This document shows positions 35,618 to 47,052 of a stretch of DNA of 64,000 nucleotides, piece by piece. A program made the translations under genes and the position numbers. Under the pieces are notes generated by a model. It saw nothing but the letters and a program-made list of their open reading frames with translations. It ran no database searches and had not been told where the DNA came from. Each line of letters opens with the position of its first letter. Position 1 is the stretch's first letter. Source of the stretch: Jaapia argillacea MUCL 33604. Taxonomy: Eukaryota; Basidiomycota; Agaricomycetes; Jaapiales; Jaapiaceae. The stretch is from the NCBI GenBank assembly GCA_000697665.1, contig KL197752.1, positions 149,498 through 213,497 of the forward strand. Direction: 5' to 3'.

Positions 35618-38471
35618 TCATTGATACAGACTTCGGATGGTCATGACATGTGAAACTGCTACAATAGGCCAGAGGTTCGAGATGGAGCTAGGTGCACCGT
35701 TGAGTAAGATTCGAAAGCAAAGGAATATTGAAAGCCGTACGCGTCCTCTGCAGTCCACTCCTTTCTTCTCAACACAAAGCTCATCTCAACACCAAATTCG
35801 GGACCGGTATCCCCCATCTTGCAAAAGATCACCGCCAAGATACCTCCACAGCCGGTTGTGTTCGTCCTAGCTCCCAGGTTGACATGCTCTATCGAAAGGG
35901 GTGAAATATCATAGACGACCTCTACGTTCTGCTCCGCCGGCCAACAAAACTTGTACTTTGGAGGAACAGACATCAACTCGGGTAGTATCCGTTCACGACC
36001 TTGATACAGTCCCTTAGAGGAGCTGAGTCGGGAATCCTGACTGGAATCTTAATGCAAAAAGAACGATTATGATCAGCGGCTGTGGGTAAGTTGCCAATAT
36101 GAAGGCTCGCCTCTGCATGAAAACGTCGCTTGGCTTGCGTATGCACCAGATAGCTTCAGGCGGTCAGTGTCGAACAACCGTATATACCTACAATATTAAT
36201 CAGAGCGACGAATTGAGTGGATGTTCAGACGCTTAGCAGACCATATGAGACGTACCTTTTGAGGAAACCAATGGACCTTTCAACCAGGTCGTCAATTTCG
36301 GAATCAGGGCCAGGCGATTCAAGTGCGGGAAGATTGGAGGAGGAAGACAGCCTATGATCGTTTGAAACACCATCACGACCACTTGTCCGAGGGCCATCCT
36401 GGGAGTCGGAGACAATGGCATCATGGGGAGGTACAATGTCGTCCTGGGAGATGGTGGGAGTAGATACTATGTTGGCATTCTTATCGCCAACTCGCGTTAC
36501 GAAAGGAAGGTTTTTCGTCTTGCGACCCCTCCTTCGAACTCTTCGGGCTCCATTATTAGGGAGCTGATCGGGAGGGGGTAACATACCGGGACCAGACCCA
36601 AAAGTTGACGGACCTGGACTACCCTCAATGATATCGCCCCCCAGAAGCTCATATCGTTGGTGGCCCGACGAAGGAGGCTCCGACTCGGCACGACCTGATA
36701 TCTGACGTTGCGGACGTGATTCGCCTTGTTTTTCAACTGGTTCGAGGAATCGATTTGGAGGGGTTCCATTCTTCGGGAGAGGGATAGTGGGGCGAGTATG
36801 TATGGGTAACGACTGCTTTGTGTGGGCAGGGGGGCCCGACGCCCGAGGAGAATCATCGGAAACTTGATCATGCAATGGCTGAGAAGGGGCGAGACTCAGA
36901 CGAGGCGCATCCAAGGTAGAACGATGCCGGGTATCGAGAATCTCAATAGCCGCTAGAGAACCGTCGTCGCCGATCACGATAATGTCTTCTTCCTGAGTTA
37001 CGAATTTCTGCCCAGAATTCTTCTTTTGAGGTGAATGTGCTTCGCCGTTGGGTAAAGCTCTGCGTGCATAAATGGGGGCCACCGAGTCAAGCACCGCGGT
37101 GGCTGGCGTCAAGGTGGGAATGCCATTGGCTGGAAGTGGAACGATGGGCCCTTGGGAAGTCGAAGGTCCAGCGTCGTCATCTGACGATACAATGTCGACG
37201 ACCTCAATCTCTCGTGTTTCGCTGGCCACGCGTGCTGGCGGGCTTGACTTTCTCTTTTTCAATGGGGGTGACTGGTCGAATACGAGGGCTTGGATAGCCA
37301 CGTTAACCTGATCGCGAGTACTGTTGACTGGATCTGGAGAGTCCAGAGGGGAAATGAGATCCAGCGGCCTCTCTGGCATCAGAGTGTCGGACCATACAGG
37401 TCGAGGGCTCGTCCTGAAGAAAAGTGATTATAAATAATTATAGCCTGCCAAATTCGTCAGGTACATACCAATCGAGAGCCAGCCCATCATCCCTTCATAC
37501 CACCAAAAGCAAAAACAAAAACATCCACAAATTCCAATCAGTTCGAAAATGACTGCGCGCACACAAACCACTTACCTCAGGAACCACTTGACGACCTTCA
37601 GCCCTTTCCCTTCCAACTTCTTCTTCTGTTCATCCGCCCATTTCTCTCGACTCCGCTTCCATAAAAGATTCTTAGCTGTTTTCCGACAATGGATAGGCAG
37701 TGGTGTGATCAACTGCGACCCTGATGTGACTCGACGGGGGAGCGAGAAGGGTTGTGGGGAGGGTGTCCGTTCGCGCTTGATTGTCTTGGGTGGGGAGGAG
37801 ACAGACGCCGAGTACGGATGTGTTGGCTGAGGAGAAGATGGCAATGGGGAAGTCTCATTCGACGGCGGTGGGGGTATTCGTTCCTGCTTGACTTTCGGTG
37901 GTGAAGTTGATATGACATGTGCTTGAGGCATGGTAATTGCAGATTGTGGTATGTGGTAGGATCGGGACAGAAGCATGGTCGTGATAGGACCACCCTCCGA
38001 GATTGAAGGGACATCAGCTGTCTTGTCCTGAACGCTGGCGACCTGGCCAGAAGTCTGCGAATCCTCCTTTACATGGATCGCATTCGAAGGTCCGTGGTGC
38101 ACAGGCGGCCCTGCCGTCGATGGTGCGTTGGTCGACCTGTCCAGGGCGCCAAACCTTGAACGTGAAGGTGTAAGGGACGACACACCCATCACACGATCAT
38201 CCCCACTGACTGTTGGACCCAAAGGTCGTCCACCAGGATACTCAGCCCTATTCAGCCCCCGGCCCATCCCCCGTCCTCGCGCTCGTGAGCCCCACCCGGA
38301 GTCACGGTTAGCGCGAGGAGGCGCGGTACAGCGAATGAGCGGTGGGACCGTTTGTGCTCGCCTAGGACCTGCTTCATTTGGCTGCGAGTCTTCATTGTGG
38401 GTGGGGGGCTGAGGGGGTGGTTGGCGGGTTCCTTGGCGGTGGTAAGGCTTTGCGAAGCGGTTTTGGTACAT
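35618..38471 (-). CDS. Disordered protein with SUMO-type motifs and an NTF2-like C-terminal domain
   Basis: I do not recognise a named family. Exons joined by eye: 38471-37576 (from MYQNRFAKPYHRQ to KVVKWFLR), a short exon near 37470-37495 (DDGLALDW), about 37413-36257 (from TSPRPVWSDTLMPERP to SIGFLKR), a segment reading YIRLFDTDRLKLSGAYASQA near 36190-36111, 36047 to about 35742, and a last exon ending TIRSLYQ. The first 600 residues are Pro/Ser-rich. They hold two hydrophobic-acidic SUMO-interaction-like motifs (EVVDIVSSDDD, EDIIVIGDDGS) and sumoylation-consensus sites (VKQE, IKRE). The C-terminal 160 residues, including FLKRYIRLFDTDR, GGILAVIFCKM and FGVEMSFVLRR, resemble the NTF2-like domain of Mex67/NXF. 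A nuclear role is inferred. One intron (36048-36110) appears to have GC..AG ends. Confidence 0.7.
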
Positions 38472-38910
38472 GCGAAAATGCCCGGCGCTAATGCCACGAT
38501 CTGGTGAGCTCTACTTGAACAGGTCTCAGTATCGTTACCGCAGAGAAGTAGGAGATAGCAGGTGGAGAAATGCACGAGTGAGGGGATACACGTCAGTTAA
38601 GCACTTAGCATGTTGAGCCATCGAAAGTTTCGAAACAAGGCTCAAGGCAGGCTCGCTCGTGATCAGTACGGAAGCGAACACGTGGCAACATCTTATCTTG
38701 GTCGGCTTCCACATCCAAGTTACAACAGTTACAACAAAAAAAATACATTTCATGCAGGATACTCAAACTCGAATTGGAACACATATATGCGTCGCAACCA
38801 TGATTGCCACTGCTTCGATATCCACTCTCCCATGCTAACAATTCTCATCCAACCAACCTCCAGACCAAATTTAACAGACCATTTCGAGCTCCGGTTCGCC
38901 AGATCCACAA
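38472..38910. other. Gap between two minus-strand genes
   Basis: 439 bp, presumed promoter of the NTF2-like gene and 3' flank of the Bud6-like gene. I see no further feature. Confidence 0.5.
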
Positions 38911-39512
38911 CTAAGCCCTCCCCACAGCCCTCCAATATTCCGCCTGCTTGCTCTTCAAACCCTCCAGCAGATTGAATAATGTCTGTCTCACTTGCGGCAT
39001 GAATGATTCCAAAACCTGCGGGGACGGTTCTTCTCCGAGACAATGCTCAAGAATACCACGAAGTTCTCTTGGAACAGAATAGATTTCACTGCAGTGGAGC
39101 ACAACCAAGCGCGTCAGATCTTTGGAAGTACACGATGTGAAGGAAGGGAGACGGGAAGCAGAAATCGATGACGCACCTCATGTCGATGTTATGCCGAGCA
39201 AAAGCCGTAATAGTTGTGTTGAACTCGTTCCCTACGAGAACGTATACGTCGCTGACTTGACTCTCTGAGGCCTGCGCAACGCTCCATTGCCGCAGGACGT
39301 CTTGCAGTCGTTTTGTAGATTGTAGTAGGTTTTGGACAGCCGTGGGGACGTCAACTGTAGGAGACTGCTTTTGGCCAACAATCAGATCGTGGGCGAAGAG
39401 TAAGATAGAAAGATGCACTCACGGGAGGTGAAGCTTGCGTCCTGCTGGATACGGATGATGAAGACGAGCGATTTGCGGTGGGGTAACCTGCAACAGCTGG
39501 ATTTCTCTGCAT
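38911..39512 (-). CDS. Short protein matching the Bud6/Aip3 N-terminal domain
   Basis: Three exons on the minus strand: MQRNPAVAGYPTANRSSSSS at 39512 to QASPP; then QSPTVDVPTAVQNLLQSTKR through VLVGNEFNTTITAFARHNID; and finally SEIYSVPRELRGILEHCLGE through LLEGLKSKQAEYW, ending RAVGRA. Introns are GTGAGT..AAG near 39371-39422 and GTGCGT..CAG near 39090-39177. The helical block with QVSDVYVLVGNEFN and PSPQVLESFMPQVRQ resembles the N-terminal domain of the actin/formin regulator Bud6 (Aip3) as I remember it. The C-terminal actin- and formin-binding core of Bud6 is absent, so this is a stand-alone domain of about 160 residues. A polarity role is inference. Confidence 0.65.
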
Positions 39513-41583
39513 ATTGTCCAGTGATCGTCGGTCGGGTGAGATAGGGGATAAGACGGCCAAAAAAAATTGCGAGATAGCTGGAAGCGAACAGCTGAAAGGG
39601 CGTGTCCTAAGTGGATGGTTTACAACCCAAGACCCTGTCGATTTATAGGATTTCGCAAAGAAGACTCGGAAGTAGGAGTCAGACGGAGGAAGAAGTGCGG
39701 CGGTCACGTCCCAGAGAGTCCAGAAAGCATAGCAGCCCGGGAAAATATTAGATACTGGCAGGCGTGTCTTGTGATTTAACCGAAAGGTTGGGCAAATGGG
39801 GTGTTCACGCCAGATAGCACTGTCAAATGATGCGAAGGCGGTATTGGAGTAAAATGATCGCCAGCCACAATGGCTCATTACTTTTCTCGGGTCAAATTAG
39901 AAGCAGGGTGGCTATGCCGTTGACAGGTACTTTTGATGACTCGTTCATTTCGTCTTCATCTCTTCCTGATTCTCACTGGCTCACGGCTCCCTTGAACAAA
40001 ATTCGCGTCGCAAAGTCTCCAGATCCACACCCTTTGTCGGGCGTCAACGGGCTTTTTGGCTTGGTTGACACCTGATCATATGGTCAAAGACAGGAACTGG
40101 ACAGCATGCCCACTGGCGGCGGCTGTGTCATTTTTCTCAGCTCAGGGTTACCCAGTCCTCGACGATCTTCTATTCAGAAAACGACTCTTTCTACACCACG
40201 TCATTTCGTTACAGCTTTCAAAGTTTCTGGCATCCAAAAGCGAAAGCAGTACGCCAGAAGTCCCCAAAATACGGTTCACGCTGACAGACGACCCTCCACG
40301 AGTCCTTATCGTCTCATCTCTCCATGAGTGAGTTCACTGCTTTTGACTCACTTGTGTAGTGGTTACTCTATTTGCACGGTGTTATTCGGGATACAATGCT
40401 TGCGATGTTCATAAGCGCCGTCGTGTTCTCATCCGGCACGCGGCAACGCTCTCATGTGGTCGGACGAACCAGGAACTGGACCGCTGCGAAGTTCCCAGTT
40501 CCTTTCTCTACCTTACAAATTCCGACATCGCGTCCATGTCGGTCCCGATATATCCTGGTGTACTATCAGGCACTATCCCATGCGGAGCAATGTGCAGTCG
40601 TCATCCGATGAATGCGCTGAATGAAAAACCCTATCTTGCGACGGCCTCTCTCTAGATACGCTCATCTCGCAACCTTGTCATTCACCATGGTTCTCGGTCC
40701 TTCGGTCCTCCGTCAACCGCGAGGGTGAATATCTTCCTGTCCTTTGGCTGCCCTGTTGTATGGCATCGCGAATTGGGGTTGGAAAGGTCACCACCCACTC
40801 GAAGTCATCGGAGTCAGGATTCCCAGACAAGAGGCTTTCGATGTCGCCTGACCCGCGCCTGGCCTTCGGTCCGAGTCCAAGTTTGAGACATCTTGAAAGT
40901 ATTCGGGCCAGCTCCCAATCCTTTCCATTCGCCCTTCAAACCATCCGCATAGTGGCCAGTTGCGCAAGTCTCACGATTATATTGGTCTCTACCCCGCCAG
41001 GATAGCCTCGAGCATACTCGGCGAGGCGTCGTCCCTTCAGACAATCCCAGCGCTGGATTCGTCCTACCCTTTTATCTCGTATCTCGTTCACATTTTACGG
41101 CGCATCATCAGAGACTGTCTCCCTACCACCTACCCCGGATCCCGCCATTTTCAGACGCTTGTCGCTATACTAGTGGCGACGGGCTACGCCATGAAATTCG
41201 GCAAACGTTGACCTTTCAATTTGGACTGCTGCTGGTTAGGGCCCCAGTCATCCGAGACATTCCGAACCCGCCCGGGTCGGTTTCCAACAGCCACTCGAAG
41301 TCTCCCGCCCTTTCCGATTGACAATCATTCACTCGAGTTTCACAATTATGTTGGCGCATTGCCCCCTCCCCCCACCAGCTCACGGACGGTATCTTGGACT
41401 GCTTCTAGTATCCGGGAAACCTCTCGTTCCCTTCAGGTTCACTTCGGCTCCATGAATCAACCCTCCGCCAGATGGGCTCAAGGGGCTCAGCCCTTTGCGT
41501 ATAAAAGGCTGACCATCCCTTAGGTTTTCCTCACTCTCAACACCATTCATATCCACTACTCTACTTCCCTTTATTCATTCACA
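39513..41583. other. Gene-poor 2.1-kb region before the aspartic protease
   Basis: No gene supported. Plus-strand open frames such as 40056-40331 lack domain signatures or splice-consistent continuations. The right end is the protease promoter. Confidence 0.4.
41500..41506 (+). promoter_or_regulatory. TATA box of the aspartic protease gene
   Basis: GCGTATAAAAGGC lies 78 bp upstream of the ATG, a canonical distance once a leader of about 45 nt is allowed. It is followed by a pyrimidine-rich CTCACTCTC stretch typical of fungal start regions. Confidence 0.7.
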
Positions 41584-43107
41584 ATGATTTTCACTGTCCC
41601 AACTGTGTTGGCTATTCTTCCCCTTTTGGCGGCTGGTTCTCCGCTTCAATCCACCTCTTCATCTGGCATGAAGATACCCATCTCAAAGCGCTCCAATATC
41701 TTGAATCCCGACGGCTCAGCCAATGCAGACACATTGCGCAAGCAGGTTGCATATGCCGCAGCGTGAGTCTTCATTCTCATATCCACTCCAAAAGCTCAAC
41801 TGATCGTCTTCGCATAGTAAAATGCAACAGGGTTTCATTTCTTTCCAGAGGAATACTGGTACACCTCACCCGCTAGCTCCTCCGGGTCTTCTTCCTCGTA
41901 AGACTGGTGGCAATACACTCAACAACGATGCCGAGCAGTTGTGGTATGGTAGCATCTCGGTTGGAACTCCAGCCAAAACTTTCACAGGTTTGTCCCATCG
42001 TTTGCTTCGTCCAACTACCCGTTTTCATCACTCTTCTTTCACTGCAGTCGACTTTGACACGGGAAGCAGCGATCTGTTTCTTCCTGGCCCCACCTGTAGC
42101 ACCAACTGTGCTGGCCATACAATTTATGACCCCAAGAAGAGTTCGACTTCCTCCGATGCGCACAAAACATTTCAGTTGCAATATGGCGACGGCTCCTCCG
42201 TTGAGGGAGAGCAATATAACGACGTAGTCAGCATCGCCGGTTTGGCGGTAAGCATTTCCATGGTTATCATTCAAATAACCCCGCTCATCATATAAATACC
42301 ACAGGCGACCAGTCAAAGACTCGGCGCTGCTACCCAATATTCCAATGGGTTCTCCAAAGACCAGTTTCCGGCCGACGGCTTGTTGGGCATGGGTTTCCAG
42401 TCCATTTCCGACTACAACACCAGCCCCGTCTTCCAATCATTCACTTCCCAAAATCAAGCCTCCTCCCCCATCTTCGCCTTCAAGCTCGCGGATTCGGGAT
42501 CAGAACTCTATGTTGGAGGAACCAACAGTCGGCTTTATTCAGGCAGCATCACCTACACGCCCGTCACACAGCCAGCGTACTGGCAAGTGAATATGGAGAA
42601 CGTGTCGGTGAATGGGGAGAAACCAGTCGGCCAGATGTCTGCGGTCATCGACACTGGAACTACGCTTGTCCTCGGTGATCAAGTCAGTGTTCGTGCTTTG
42701 TATGCTGCCATTCGGGGGTCCAAGGACGCATCCACTACTTTCGGAGAAGGATTCTACACTGGTATGTCACCTCACCTTTGGTCAATCGAAGTAGATTCTA
42801 ACGGAATTGCCCCTCACATAGTACCCTGCAACGCTGTTCCTACCGTCAGCCTCACATTCTCCGGGAAGTCCTTCCCCATCTCTCCTCGCATCTTCAACCT
42901 TGGAAAGGTTGCGGCTGGTTCTTCGGATTGCGTTGGCGGGATTGTCGGATCTGATATTAGCGAAAGTTCGTTGAATCTTCCACTTTCCTCCGAACTCAGC
43001 TGACCAGCCGGATAGGATTCTGGATCGTCGGGGATATCTTCTTGAGGAATGTCTACTCGGTGTTCGACTTGGGTAACACTCGTGTTGGTTTCGCCACGCT
43101 GGTGTAG
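41584..43107 (+). CDS. Secreted aspartic protease (pepsin family A1, polyporopepsin-like)
   Basis: Extracellular acid protease. Signal peptide [20 protein letters not shown], then a propeptide ([25 protein letters not shown]). The mature part begins around [15 protein letters not shown]. First active site is [13 protein letters not shown] after an intron; second is [13 protein letters not shown]. The flap Tyr is in [14 protein letters not shown]. Substrate-groove blocks are [12 protein letters not shown] and [12 protein letters not shown]. The protein ends [20 protein letters not shown] and GFATLV. Introns lie near 41765-41819, 41986-42047, 42249-42304, 42762-42820 and 42966-43018. The Cys pair CSTNC and the later pair CNAV/DCVG fit the usual disulfides. 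A strong TATA box suggests regulated, high expression. Confidence 0.93.
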
Positions 43108-43535
43108 TAGATTGACACCCGTTGTGGGGAAGTGCCGGGGGCTTTTTCCTACCGGATACAGTTCTTCTGCGAGTAGAGGGCGAAGGTTTCATTTTGTATT
43201 CGACGCTTCAAACACGTCACCTGCCCTAATATATCCTTGCTTCATTAATATTCGCATGCATCCGAGTCATCAACTAACGGTCTCAGCACTGGCTTCCCCC
43301 TCATGATTCTCTGATCATGCCCAAGGTCAAGAGACCTCAGCAGGCCTCCGTCCCTGCCTTGAACAGTCCTCTAAACCATCTTCGTCTTATGATTTTCGTA
43401 TTCTCTGTCGAAAATAGTGCCTAGATTCCTGTCGTCGGAAGCCCAACGGAAGGCAGAAATGTTTATCGATGAGTTCCAACGGCTGCTGTTTTACCCCACA
43501 CTCCAACCCACATTCCCGGAGCCATCTCTACTAAA
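43108..43535. other. Gap between protease and hydroxylase genes
   Basis: 428 bp with the protease 3' end and the hydroxylase promoter. Nothing else recognised. Confidence 0.5.
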
Positions 43536-44828
43536 ATGTTTCGCATCGCAAACCAAGTCCGCACCACTCACAAACTTCTTCGACGATCGTTTGCCTCGGT
43601 CACTACATCCGACACATCCTTGACAGTTTCCTCCGTTAACGCCACATTCCCTTACATCTGGCTCCGTGATTCTTGTCCGTGTCCCAGTTGCATCCACCCA
43701 TCCAATCGCCAAAAACTTCATCGTAGCTCTGATTTCCCCGATCTCCCATCGGAGGTCAAACCATCTCCGGGAGGTGTAAAAGTTACAGACCAAGGGCTTT
43801 CCATCAAATGGGAGTCGGGCCATGAATCTACCTACCCCAAGGAATTCCTCGAGACGTATGCGTCTTCGAAGAAGCTATCCGCTTTCCACAAGGACGTCGA
43901 AAAGAAGACATGGACTTTGGAGTCCATCTCTAAAGTCAAAGAGCTGTACGTTACCTACGACTCACTCTCCACGCCGACCGGTCTCTTGACTGCCATCGAT
44001 CAACTTACTCAATACGGCCTGCTTTTCGTGACCGGCGTGCCCAACAAGGAGACTTCGCACGAGAAATGCGAGCTGAGGAACTTGGGAGAGAAGTTTAGTG
44101 AAATTCGGACGACATTCTACGGGCAGTTCTTCGACGTTCAGAATGTTAAGAACAGCATCAATATCGCCTATACCAACTTAGACCTTGGCGTCCATATGGA
44201 TATTCTGTATGTTCCTCTATGCTTCATTTCCGTGGCTGCATCTAAAAGGGGCGTTCACAGATATTTCCAAAGCCCACCTCGCTGGCAAATCCTCCATTGC
44301 CTGCGTAATCGCGTCATCGGGGGCGCGTCCTACTTCGTTGACGCCATCCATGCAGCGCACGAACTCTACCGCGCCGATCCAGAGGCCTTCGCGCTCCTTG
44401 CGTCAACCCCAGTTGCGTACCACTATATCAACGACGGACACCACTACCACCAGACCCACCCCACCATAGAGTTGAACCCTGAGCCTGAGGTCAGGTCTGA
44501 CGGTTTACCTGACATTGCATACGTCAACTACTCTCCGCCCTTCCAAGCTCCCCTTCCTCTCTCCACACCTCCGGCATTCTATTCGGCCCTCAGCAAATAT
44601 GCGAAGATCCTTAACGATCCGGCCAACACCTATACCTATACGCTGAAGGAGGGCGATGCGGTATTATTCGACAATAGACGAGCCCTTCATGCTAGAACTG
44701 CGTTCGAAGAGATAGAAGGACAGGGGGCAGAAGGAGAGACGAACCGATGGCTGAAGGGTTGTTATCTTGAGGGCGACGCTATTTACGATCGAGGACGAGT
44801 TTTGAGGGGCTTCCATGGATCAGGCTGA
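43536..44828 (+). CDS. Gamma-butyrobetaine hydroxylase-like 2-oxoglutarate dioxygenase
   Basis: Fe(II)/2-oxoglutarate dioxygenase of carnitine synthesis. Exons 43536-44206 and 44261-44828 give 412 residues; the 54-nt intron is in frame, so an open reading frame runs through it. The N-terminus MFRIANQVRTTHKLLRRSFA looks like a mitochondrial presequence. The N-terminal DUF971-type zinc domain is present (WLRDSCPCPSCIHPSNRQKL). The catalytic TauD fold has the iron ligands HMD (in GVHMDILYFQ) and the distal His in RALHAR, followed by the oxoglutarate-binding Arg region. Gamma-butyrobetaine hydroxylase is more likely than trimethyllysine hydroxylase given the zinc domain spacing, but the two families are close. 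Confidence 0.88.
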   Translation: MFRIANQVRTTHKLLRRSFASVTTSDTSLTVSSVNATFPYIWLRDSCPCPSCIHPSNRQKLHRSSDFPDLPSEVKPSPGGVKVTDQGLSIKWESGHESTYPKEFLETYASSKKLSAFHKDVEKKTWTLESISKVKELYVTYDSLSTPTGLLTAIDQLTQYGLLFVTGVPNKETSHEKCELRNLGEKFSEIRTTFYGQFFDVQNVKNSINIAYTNLDLGVHMDILYVPLCFISVAASKRGVHRYFQSPPRWQILHCLRNRVIGGASYFVDAIHAAHELYRADPEAFALLASTPVAYHYINDGHHYHQTHPTIELNPEPEVRSDGLPDIAYVNYSPPFQAPLPLSTPPAFYSALSKYAKILNDPANTYTYTLKEGDAVLFDNRRALHARTAFEEIEGQGAEGETNRWLKGCYLEGDAIYDRGRVLRGFHGSG

Positions 44829-44976
44829 GATTATTGGGAAGGGACCATAACGGAGAAACAGCCATAGGAAGGAAACCAATGTACAGAATTTATCTTTGTG
44901 AGACACCACAAGCATCAAGCGAGTGGGATTGACTATACATCATGCTCCCAAACATCCCGCCTTGGGATGGCAACAG

Positions 44977-46332
44977 TCACAACAACCCCTCCTTCGTCCT
45001 ATCCCTGACACCCTTCAAGAATGGTAGCAGTTCTGTCCCTCCCGTCCCCATCACTTTCTCAGGTGCCTTACCCGTCCCGACACTTTCTGCCTGAGCCGCA
45101 CTCCTGGAAGGATTGATGATATAAAGTGTCACTACGCGAATATGAGCATCTCTGAACTCTTTCAAAGCCGTAACAGCCTTGTTATACGCCTCTACAAGAC
45201 CACTAGACGGTGACTGGCATTGAATGAAGGAGCGCAACTTCTGCCCTCTTGGAATCATCTCCTCGATGAAAGTGCGATGGGAAGGTAGCATATACGATCG
45301 CATCCCCGTCAGCACCGAGTTCTCCGACTTGATGGTGGGATTGGGAATCTGACCATCGGCTGTATGCGTCAGGTACTCCACGCCGAGGAAAGCATCAAGG
45401 CACTGGATGGTTGGGCTTTGCCCGGCAGTCGACCCAGCCATTTTTGTGGGCTGTCTGTCAGGGCCTTCGACCCCGTCGAAAACCCAAGGCTTGGGCGAAG
45501 CTCCGTTCAACCATGGTCGAATCTGGGTGTAGAAAATGGTTGGATCGCATCCCCTTCGAATATCAAGCAGGGTGGACGTCATAGACTGGATGATGGCGCT
45601 CAACTGGAGAAGGGCAGACGATATTGTTGTAGGATCGGGAAAGGTAGCGGACTGCTGGGTGGGGAACAATAATTTCATGACCTTCAAAGCATCGTTACCA
45701 CGGAGTTCGATTCGAGCACTAGTGAGATTGAAATGCGATTCGTCGGGGGTAGAAGTGAAGGAGGTGAGACACTCTAGTTCATCGTCGGCCGATGGGGTAG
45801 AACTGGACAGATCCACGGGGGACCAGTTGTACAGCACGTTATCGGAGTAGGTGAGCACCGGAGGCATGCCCATTGCTTTGGAGATGTTATGAAGGAGAAC
45901 CGCAATTGACGTTGGGATGTGAACCACATCATCCATGGAGGGAGGCTGGGTGTGAACGTAGAAATGGAGGAGCATTGTGAGAACAAGGCGAGCGCGACGC
46001 ATGTTGGCTACGGAGTCGAGCAATCCCTCAATAGATAGTACCGGGAGCTATGGATAGGTGAGACTCTGAATTGGCTAAATATACTTAGAGATGCTGACCT
46101 GAACAACAGAACGACGCCAATTGCCCGACTCCGAACGCTCCCCATCTGAGATGCCCTGGCTTGAGCCGTATTTCAAACTCTGGCGAATTGCTTGCGACAA
46201 GCTCTGCTCCCATATGTTCCAGCTGTCAGGCAGGCGTCGGATAGGGGTACTCGGGGAGACGAATGAATCGATCGAACCGCGCTTTGTGTCTGTCTCTGGA
46301 GAGACCGCCGGCGAAGAGAAGTCGTTGGGCAT
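44977..46332 (-). CDS. Indoleamine 2,3-dioxygenase
   Basis: Heme dioxygenase opening the indole ring of tryptophan, the first step to kynurenine and NAD. Exons 46099-46332 and 44977-46047 give 434 residues, starting MPNDFSSPAVSPETDTKRGS. Family blocks are STAGQSPTIQCLDAFLGVEY, MRSYMLPSHRTFIEEM (proximal heme His in PSHR) and the C-terminal helix VEAYNKAVTALKEFRDAHIR. The active-site loop motif after GSTAGQS is intact. Basidiomycetes often carry several IDO paralogs; which one this is cannot be told, so I give no symbol. The gene is divergent from RPL37 and convergent with the hydroxylase gene. Confidence 0.92.
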
Positions 46333-47052
46333 ATCAGGGTAGAGTAACTGGGTGATGGCTCAAACGTCAACGAGCAACTGCCGATAGCGCTTCGCCCTGC
46401 ACACTTTATGTCGAAATCTATGCTTGGCTGATTCAGTCCTATTGCCAGCCAGCGTTGAGCAAGAGACACTCGGATCGTTAGGAACGATCCGGGCGATGAT
46501 GTGAAAAACATGTGATGGTGCCCTCAACGTCATAAGTCAAACCTGCCGGAGGCCCTCCGCCGCAGCTGCGGAGGGGATATCAATGCCAGTCGTGAGTTCA
46601 CAAGCAATGACACTGTGATGGTAGGGAGGTGGCACGCCACCAATCCAGCATGACAGATCTTGATGCGGTTCGAATAGATGGAACATAGTGAAAGGGGGGC
46701 AAAGAAAGTCGGAATCTTGGAGATATCAGACGGCATCAGAGCCGTGTAATAAAGTGTAGAGACGAGGGCGCCCCGCCGCCATTGTGTACTTAGGTGTCGA
46801 GATGTTCGCAAGGACAGCGTCCACCTAGAGAGTAGTTTGTCGCACCGAGGCAACCAGCCCTGGGGGGTTAAGAGATATGGAAATAGGCATGCGCCCAGGT
46901 AGAAACCAAGCCACTGAAGAACTTTGAAACCTTGAAAGTCAGTCAGGTGGTGAGTTAGCCACGTGGACCACGTGGGAACGACCCATCCACCAATTTGGCA
47001 CACCCGACCAACACCGCAACACCCAACCTAAAATCCTCAAGACAACGGCAAG
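46333..47052. promoter_or_regulatory. Divergent promoter region of IDO and RPL37
   Basis: 720 bp. A compact palindromic site lies at 46553-46575: CCCTCCGC and GCGGAGGG form an inverted repeat around CGCAGCT, and the nested CCGCAGCTGCGG (46560-46571) is a perfect 12-bp palindrome. CCG..CGG pairs are typical of Zn2Cys6 factor sites. Everything else is unremarkable. Confidence 0.45.

Noticed and set aside
41873-42436. Minus-strand ORF opposite the aspartic protease
   Set aside because: Antisense shadow; the plus strand has both catalytic DTG motifs and proper introns.
43536-44828. Single-exon reading of the hydroxylase gene
   Set aside because: The in-frame 54 nt at 44207-44260 has GT..AG ends, and removing it restores the family sequence right after the iron-binding HMD.
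46173-46511. Upstream in-frame extension of IDO
   Set aside because: Overlapping minus-strand frame in the promoter; the ATG at 46332 gives a family-length protein and the spliced frame has all conserved blocks.
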